DNA of 10,461 nucleotides from Roseiarcus sp. (GTDB lineage Bacteria > Pseudomonadota > Alphaproteobacteria > Rhizobiales > Beijerinckiaceae): assembly GCA_030153205.1 (NCBI GenBank), contig JASLHV010000313.1:1-10461 (forward strand), in the 5' to 3' direction. Shown here one piece after another: positions 6,936 through 10,461 of this stretch. A program made the translations under genes and the position numbers. The notes under the pieces were generated by a model. That model was not told the origin of the DNA. It saw nothing but the letters and a program-made list of their open reading frames with translations, and searched no databases. Every line of letters starts with the position of its first letter. The first letter of the stretch is position 1.

Positions 6936-6957
6936 AAAAAATAAGATCATATATTTT
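6936..6957. promoter_or_regulatory. Candidate operator: 22-bp imperfect AT-rich dyad
   Basis: Centred on GATC at 6945-6948, nine of eleven base pairs match when the 22-bp segment is compared with its reverse complement; only 6944/6949 and 6940/6953 fail. The core reads ATAAGATCATAT. GntR/FCD proteins bind short dyads in the promoters of the genes they control, and the only DNA-binding regulator in the window is the GntR gene in the adjacent operon. The site overlaps the likely promoter elements in both directions, which fits repression. The assignment is inferred; the symmetry is seen directly, though AT runs make part of it easy to obtain by chance. Confidence 0.45.
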
Positions 6958-6969
6958 TTACCAAGGCAA

Positions 6970-6976
6970 GGGAGGA
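6970..6976 (+). promoter_or_regulatory. Ribosome binding site for the GTG-started FAH-family gene
   Basis: GGGAGGA lies five bases before GTG 6982 and supports that rare start codon; the encoded protein begins MKLATF, normal for this family. Confidence 0.8.
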
Positions 6977-6981
6977 CGCGC

Positions 6982-7971
6982 GTGAAACTGGCGACATTCC
7001 GACAAGGCGGATCGGAGCGGATTGGCATTGTTCATTCCGGCGACACGCTTGTTTTCGATCTCGCCGCCGCGGCGAAGCGGGACGGCGACGATACGCCGGC
7101 CTATGCCTCCATGCTGGCCTTGATCGACGCCGATGACGCCGGGCTGGACGCCGCGCGGTCCCTGTTCTCGCGCCTCGGCGGCAAGTCTGACCTTTCGTAC
7201 GCCCTCGCCGAGATCGAGTTGCTGGCGCCATTGCCGCAGCCGCGGCAGATGCGCGATTGCATGTCCTTTTCTTTGCACATTCGCCAATCCGGCCGCGGCA
7301 TGCAGGCTCTGATGGCGCGCCGCGAAGGCGGCGAAGAAGCGTTCAAAGCCACGATGGCCGCGCCGCTCGGCGAACTCGCCTCGGTCTATACCGAAATGCC
7401 GATTTACTACATCACCAATCGCATGATCGTCGCCGCGCCAGGTTCGACCGTCAAATGGCCGCGCTATAGCCAGGAAATGGATTACGAACTCGAATTGGGA
7501 ATCGTGACCAAACGTACTCGCGCCAATATTAAGGTGAACGAAGCTGACGCGCATATTTTCGGCTACACGATCTTCAACGATTTTTCGGCGCGCGACCGCC
7601 AGCGCGCGGAAATGCAGGGAAGGCTCGGGCCGGCCAAGGGAAAGAGTTTCAATAGCGCCAACGTGATTGGTCCCTGGATTGTTACGCCGGACGAGCTTGG
7701 CGATCCGCAAGCGCTCAGCGTGGCGGTACGCGTGAATGGCGAGACGCGTTCTAAGGGATCGACCGCGGGCATGCTCTTTTCCTTCGAAGAGATTTTGGCC
7801 TATGCGTCGCAGGACGAGACGATCTATGCCGGGGAATTTTTCGGCTCCGGAACGGTCGGCAATTGCTGCGGTTTGGAGATAGGCCGTTTTCTCGAACATG
7901 GCGACGTGATCGAACTCGAGATCGAAAAGATCGGCGTGTTAAAGAATAAAGTCGTTCGCCAGGACGCGTAA
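6982..7971 (+). CDS. Fumarylacetoacetate hydrolase (FAH) family enzyme
   Basis: A 329-residue cytoplasmic metalloenzyme. Members hydrolyse or otherwise act on 1,3-diketo or 2-keto acids (fumarylacetoacetate, acylpyruvates, hydratase and decarboxylase substrates of meta-cleavage pathways). An N-terminal domain (about 1-85) precedes the FAH fold. Expected active-site features are present: H99 in RDCMSFSLHIRQ (catalytic His position), metal-binding E169 and E171 (MDYELELGIV), D200 (FNDFSARD), K221 (GKSFNSANVIGPW) and the GTVGNCCGLEIG turn (290-301), ending IGVLKNKVV. The start is GTG with a GGGAGGA site. The next gene, a metal-dependent hydrolase, follows after 32 bases on the same strand. Divergence from the GntR-containing importer operon suggests it degrades the imported compound or a product of it. 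The exact reaction cannot be assigned; specificity within this family is poorly predicted by sequence. Confidence 0.93.
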   Translation: MKLATFRQGGSERIGIVHSGDTLVFDLAAAAKRDGDDTPAYASMLALIDADDAGLDAARSLFSRLGGKSDLSYALAEIELLAPLPQPRQMRDCMSFSLHIRQSGRGMQALMARREGGEEAFKATMAAPLGELASVYTEMPIYYITNRMIVAAPGSTVKWPRYSQEMDYELELGIVTKRTRANIKVNEADAHIFGYTIFNDFSARDRQRAEMQGRLGPAKGKSFNSANVIGPWIVTPDELGDPQALSVAVRVNGETRSKGSTAGMLFSFEEILAYASQDETIYAGEFFGSGTVGNCCGLEIGRFLEHGDVIELEIEKIGVLKNKVVRQDA

Positions 7972-7994
7972 GAGCGGCGCCACGCCGCAAACTC

Positions 7995-8000
7995 GGAGGA
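7995..8000 (+). promoter_or_regulatory. Ribosome binding site of the cyclase-family hydrolase gene
   Basis: GGAGGA precedes ATG 8004 by three bases (8001-8003), with the GGAG core about five bases away. It supports that start and shows the gene is translated independently although probably co-transcribed with the FAH-family gene 32 bases upstream. Confidence 0.7.
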
Positions 8001-8003
8001 ACC

Positions 8004-8777
8004 ATGACGCGCCGTCTCGTTGATATTTCCGTACCTTTGCAGAACGACGTTCCCGCCGATCTTGGTCCTGGTCCGAAGATCACATACATCGATCATCAGC
8101 AGGGCTTGCCGGCCATCCTCGGCATCTTTCCCGGTCTCAAAGGCTCCGATTTACCGGACGGTCAAGGCTGGGCCGTCGAGCAAGTATCGCTCTCGACGCA
8201 CAACGGCACGCATCTGGATGCGCCTTGGCACTATCACCCAACGATGAATCGCGGCGAGCGCTCCTGGACGATCGACGAAGTGCCGCTCGAATGGTGTTTC
8301 CAGCCCGGCGTGAAGCTCGACTTCCGTCATTTCGCCGACGGCTATGTCGTCACCGCCGCGGATGTCGAAGCGGAATTGAAGCGCATCGGCCACGCCCTCG
8401 AGCCGCTCGAGATCGTCGTCGTCAACACTTCCGCCGGTGCGAAATACGGGCGGCCCGACTACGTGCCGTCAGGCTGCGGCATGGGCTACGAAGCGACGAT
8501 GTACCTTCTTGAACGCGGCGTGCGCCTCACCGGCACCGACGCCTGGAGTTGGGACGCGCCCTTCGTCCATACGGCGAAGAAATACGCCGAGACTAAGAAC
8601 GCCGCGCTGATCTGGGAGGGCCACAAAGCCGGCCGGCATATCGGCTATTGCCATATCGAGAAACTGCACAATCTAGAGACGCTGCCCTCGACCGGCTTCA
8701 TGGTCTCCTGCTTCCCCGTGAAGATCGAGCGCGCCTCCGCCGGCTGGACGCGGGCCGTGGCGATTATCGGGGAATAG
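8004..8777 (+). CDS. Cyclase-family metal-dependent hydrolase (kynurenine formamidase/isatin hydrolase-like)
   Basis: A 257-residue enzyme of the Cyclase superfamily (PF04199 type), whose members hydrolyse amide or lactam bonds, for example N-formylkynurenine and isatin, using Mn or Zn. The hallmark HxGTHxDxPxH motif is complete at 66-76 (STHNGTHLDAPWHY), giving H66, H70, D72 and H76. Later conserved elements are GTDAWSWD (177-184), H207 (EGHKAG) and E219 (HIEKLHNLETLP), which complete the usual active site. There is no signal peptide, so it is cytoplasmic. It lies 32 bases after the FAH-family gene on the same strand and is probably in the same transcript. Together the pair could open a ring or amide and then cleave or hydrolyse the keto product. 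The name 'cyclase' is historical (polyketide cyclase-like) and does not imply a cyclisation here. Confidence 0.92.
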   Translation: MTRRLVDISVPLQNDVPADLGPGPKITYIDHQQGLPAILGIFPGLKGSDLPDGQGWAVEQVSLSTHNGTHLDAPWHYHPTMNRGERSWTIDEVPLEWCFQPGVKLDFRHFADGYVVTAADVEAELKRIGHALEPLEIVVVNTSAGAKYGRPDYVPSGCGMGYEATMYLLERGVRLTGTDAWSWDAPFVHTAKKYAETKNAALIWEGHKAGRHIGYCHIEKLHNLETLPSTGFMVSCFPVKIERASAGWTRAVAIIGE

Positions 8778-8806
8778 CGCCGAACCCAAGCCATAGGGCC
8801 TTGCGA

Positions 8807-8836
8807 TTGCCTCGTCTCGGCACGCCGCGCTATATC
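8807..8836 (+). promoter_or_regulatory. Candidate promoter of the modBC operon
   Basis: TTGCCT (8807-8812) and TATATC (8831-8836) sit 18 bases apart in sigma-70-like -35/-10 arrangement upstream of modB. The -10 falls within the left arm of the Mo-box-like repeat, as expected for a ModE-repressed promoter. The assignment is by inspection only. Confidence 0.35.
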
Positions 8837-8852
8837 TAGCAAAATATAGGCG
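8828..8852. promoter_or_regulatory. Mo-box-like inverted repeat (candidate ModE operator)
   Basis: CTATAT (8830-8835) and ATATAG (8844-8849) are perfect inverted arms separated by eight bases. Flanking bases extend the likeness: CGCTATAT on the left and ATATAGGCG on the right, the right side having one extra base relative to CGnTATAT symmetry. Molybdate-responsive ModE proteins bind CGnTATAT/ATATAnCG-type repeats with short spacers upstream of mod genes. Its place directly upstream of modB, over the probable -10, fits repression when molybdate is plentiful. The match to the known motif is from memory and was not scored. Confidence 0.6.
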
Positions 8853-8869
8853 GCGCGCCGTCCGCCGCT

Positions 8870-9616
8870 GTGACAAACGAAATCTTCAGCGTGGACCAAG
8901 GGACAGTTTTGAGCGCCTTATTCGCGCCTTTCTCGCCGCCGGAATGGACGGCGATTGTTCTCTCTGTGAAAGTCGCGACCGTCAGCATGGTCGCCAGCCT
9001 CCCCTTCGGCGTCGCGATCGCCTACCTTCTCGCGCGCAAGCGCTTTCCCGGCAAGATACTGCTCAACGGCCTCGTTCACTTGCCGCTTGTGATGCCGCCG
9101 GTCGTCACGGGCTGGTTGCTGCTGCTCAGCTTCGGCCGCCAGGCGCCGCTCGGCCGCTTCTTTGATACCTGCTGCGGCCTCGTCTTCTCCTTCCGTTGGA
9201 CCGGCGCCGCTTTGGCGGCGGCGGTCATGGGCTTTCCCTTGATGGTGCGCGCGATCCGTCTCTCGATCGAAGCCGTCGATACAAAGCTCGAGCAAGCGGC
9301 GGAAACATTGGGCGCATCGTCCTTTATGGTTTTTCTGACGATCACCGCGCCCTTGGCCTTGCCCGGCGTCATCGCCGGCATGATCCTCGCTTTTGCCAGG
9401 GCGATCGGCGAATTCGGCGCGACGATCACTTTCGTCGCCAATATCCCTGGCGAGACGCAGACGATCGCCACCGCACTCTATAGCGCAACGCAAATTCCCG
9501 GCGCCGAAGCCAGCGCGGCGCGGCTGACGATCGTCTCCATCGTTATCGCCTTTGCGGCGCTGGTCATCGCGGAAATACTCGCCGCGCGCGTGTCGCGACA
9601 GGCGATGGATCTATGA
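8870..9616 (+). CDS. modB: Molybdate ABC transporter permease ModB
   Basis: Up to 248 residues; an inner-membrane permease of the molybdate/tungstate importer. Hydrophobic helices appear at about 28-52, 62-82, 105-122, 155-175 and 218-238. The EAA loop is EQAAETLGASSFMVFLTITAPLALPG, and the diagnostic ModB stretch GEFGATITFVANIPGETQT with the following ATALY is present. The GTG at 8870 gives the longest frame but has no ribosome site and adds residues unusual for ModB. TTG at 8909, preceded by AAGGGA about six bases away, would give a 235-residue protein beginning just before FAPFSPPEWTAIVLSVKVA, like typical ModB starts. I keep 8870 as the outer limit. The stop overlaps modC (ATGA). No modA precedes it, so the binding protein must be encoded elsewhere. 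A tungstate role cannot be excluded. Confidence 0.92.
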   Translation: MTNEIFSVDQGTVLSALFAPFSPPEWTAIVLSVKVATVSMVASLPFGVAIAYLLARKRFPGKILLNGLVHLPLVMPPVVTGWLLLLSFGRQAPLGRFFDTCCGLVFSFRWTGAALAAAVMGFPLMVRAIRLSIEAVDTKLEQAAETLGASSFMVFLTITAPLALPGVIAGMILAFARAIGEFGATITFVANIPGETQTIATALYSATQIPGAEASAARLTIVSIVIAFAALVIAEILAARVSRQAMDL

Positions 9617-10290
9617 TCGCCGTCGACGTCCGTCTTCGCCAAGGGGACTTCTTTCTCAAGGCGACGCTCACAGCGCAGAGCAAGACGCTGGCGCTCTATG
9701 GCCCCTCGGGCGCGGGCAAGACGACTTTGCTCAATATCATTGCGGGGCTAGCGCATCCCGACGAAGGCCGCATCGCGATCGACAGCATCCCCTTCCTTGA
9801 TACATCAGCCAGGATCGATCTTTCGCCGCGCCAGCGTCGCGTCGGCTATGTATTCCAGGAATTGCGCTTGTTCCCGCATCTCAAGGTAGAGCGGAATCTT
9901 CTCTATGGCCGCCGCTTTGCGCCAAAGAAGGAACGCAGCGTCGATTTCGACCAAGTCGTGGATCTGCTCGGGATCCGCCCGCTCCTCGATCGCTGGCCGG
10001 CGCGTCTGTCGGGCGGCGAAAAGCAGCGCGTCGCGATCGGCCGCGCCCTCCTCGCCAATCCGCGCCTGCTCCTGCTGGACGAACCGCTTGCCGCCTTGGA
10101 CGAAGCCCGTCGCGCCGAGATTTTGACCTATATCGAAAAGCTGCGCGACGCTTTCGCCATTCCAATCGTCTTCGTCAGTCATCGCTTGAGCGAAGTCGAT
10201 CGCCTTGCCGGCGATGTCGCGATTCTCGATCAAGGCAAGCTCGTCGAGATGCGAAGCGCGCACGTCTCCCATGACGCGAGGCGCTTCTAG
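9613..10290 (+). CDS. modC: Molybdate ABC transporter ATP-binding protein ModC, short form without TOBE domain
   Basis: A 225-residue cytoplasmic ATPase with all nucleotide-binding motifs: Walker A GPSGAGKT (30-37), Q82 in YVFQELRLFPHLKVERNL (a strongly ModC-like segment), signature LSGGEKQR (132-139), Walker B LLLLDE (152-157), D-loop LAALD and switch H190 (VSHRLSEVDRLA). Canonical ModC proteins are about 350 residues, with a C-terminal TOBE/Mop-like domain that binds molybdate and limits transport. Here the protein ends about 15 residues after the ATPase core (DQGKLVEM), and only 70 bases separate the stop from the next gene, so the domain is absent rather than frameshifted nearby. The start ATG overlaps the modB stop (ATGA), confirming the pair. 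It should energise ModB. Confidence 0.9.
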   Translation: MIAVDVRLRQGDFFLKATLTAQSKTLALYGPSGAGKTTLLNIIAGLAHPDEGRIAIDSIPFLDTSARIDLSPRQRRVGYVFQELRLFPHLKVERNLLYGRRFAPKKERSVDFDQVVDLLGIRPLLDRWPARLSGGEKQRVAIGRALLANPRLLLLDEPLAALDEARRAEILTYIEKLRDAFAIPIVFVSHRLSEVDRLAGDVAILDQGKLVEMRSAHVSHDARRF

Positions 10291-10360
10291 CGACAGCCGG
10301 CTTTGCAAGCGCGCGCAAAAGGTGTTTGGCTCCGCGCCGTCCAAAGGATTCACAAGCGCA
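10291..10360 (+). other. Short gap between modC and the dipeptidase gene
   Basis: Seventy bases with an AGCCGGCT palindrome (10295-10302) and a small TTGC/GCAA inverted repeat, but no T-tract terminator or convincing promoter. The downstream gene could be read through from modBC. Only a weak AAAGGA (10343-10348) lies before ATG 10361. Confidence 0.4.
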
Positions 10361-10461
10361 ATGCAAAAAGACCAAGCCCTGACGCGCGCCCGCGCGCTGC
10401 TCGAAAAAGTTCCGCTCTTCGACGGGCATAATGATCTGCCCTGGGTGATCCGCACCGACAG
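10361..10461 (+). CDS. Membrane-dipeptidase-family (M19) metallohydrolase, 3'-truncated by the window
   Basis: Only the first 33 residues are present, running off the right edge in frame. The sequence MQKDQALTRARALLEKVP is followed by LFDGHNDLPWVIR, the characteristic N-terminal zinc-binding motif (H23-x-D25) of renal/membrane dipeptidase (peptidase M19) proteins, with the DGHNDLPW context nearly invariant in that family. Members hydrolyse dipeptides, including D-amino-acid-containing ones, and some related amide substrates. There is no signal peptide, so the product is probably cytoplasmic. The start is uncertain: GTG 10322 is in frame upstream, but neither start has a strong ribosome site. 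It lies 70 bases after modC on the same strand. It may belong functionally to the hydrolase cluster at 6982-8777. Confidence 0.85.
   Translation, partial: MQKDQALTRARALLEKVPLFDGHNDLPWVIRTD

Larger units (their letters stand above)
6888..6981. promoter_or_regulatory. Divergent promoter region between importer operon and FAH gene
   Basis: A 94-base region between the two divergent starts, with a strongly AT-rich core (6911-6960) in an otherwise GC-rich window. It must hold promoters for both directions. Possible plus-strand elements are TTGAAT (6924-6929) and TCATAT (6947-6952) with a 17-base spacer. A possible minus-strand -10 is TATGAT (complement of 6946-6951), but I see no good -35 for it. 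It also contains a perfect TATCGATA palindrome (6929-6936) and a longer dyad immediately beside it. One regulator bound here could control both transcription units. Confidence 0.7.

Noticed and set aside
6888..7028. N-terminal 47-codon extension of the binding-protein frame to the start at 7028
   Set aside because: It would overlap the divergent FAH gene and put the signal peptide in mid-protein; ATG 6887 has a strong ribosome site and a proper signal peptide.
6958..7899. Long open frame (313 codons) on the minus strand opposite the FAH-family gene
   Set aside because: The plus strand encodes a full FAH-family protein with all motifs and a good ribosome site. The antisense frame has no recognisable domain and is a by-product of GC-rich codon bias.
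8852..8859. GGCGCGCC palindrome before modB as an operator
   Set aside because: Short self-complementary GC strings are common at this base composition; the neighbouring Mo-box-like repeat is a better regulatory candidate.
8778..8869. Remnant of modA between the hydrolase gene and modB
   Set aside because: The gap is only 92 bases and no frame in it resembles a binding protein.

Overview
This GC-rich window (roughly 60% by eye, with heavy GCG/CGC/GAT codon use) looks like chromosome from an alphaproteobacterium, most likely a Hyphomicrobiales member such as a Beijerinckiaceae or Methylocystaceae relative. That placement is an inference from codon style and gene families, not from a marker gene. 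I see no tRNA, rRNA, CRISPR array, insertion sequence or phage gene. Eleven complete genes and two genes cut by the window edges fill nearly all of it.

Region 1 (1-2917, + strand) is a signalling operon: the C-terminal part of a GAF-domain histidine kinase, a single-domain response regulator, and a response regulator fused to a class IIIb adenylate cyclase. Both junctions are ATGA overlaps. The likely output is cAMP made under phosphorelay control, since neither regulator has a DNA-binding domain.

Region 2 (2962-6887, - strand) is a five-gene operon read from right to left: a secreted substrate-binding protein of the NMT1/SsuA/TauA type, a GntR/FCD repressor, an ABC ATPase and two different permeases. 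All four junctions are 4-base overlaps (ATGA, GTGA, ATGA, ATGA), so regulator and importer are probably translationally coupled.

A 94-bp AT-rich divergent promoter region (6888-6981) with a long imperfect dyad separates this operon from Region 3 (6982-8777, + strand). Region 3 holds a fumarylacetoacetate-hydrolase-family enzyme and a metal-dependent hydrolase of the 'cyclase'/kynurenine formamidase/isatin hydrolase family. The simplest reading is one regulated unit: import of a small organic compound, then hydrolytic and C-C bond cleavage, with the GntR protein sensing substrate or product. The substrate cannot be named from sequence.

Region 4 (8828-10290, + strand) encodes a molybdate-type ABC permease (ModB) and a short ATPase (ModC without the usual C-terminal TOBE domain). 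It is preceded by a ModE-box-like inverted repeat. No modA lies in the window. At the right edge (10361 onward) a gene begins for a membrane-dipeptidase-family (M19) metallohydrolase, which may be a further enzyme of the catabolic cluster.

The best candidates for something undescribed are the GntR-controlled importer plus hydrolase cluster, the TOBE-less orphan ModBC with its Mo-box, and the kinase/regulator/class IIIb cyclase operon.
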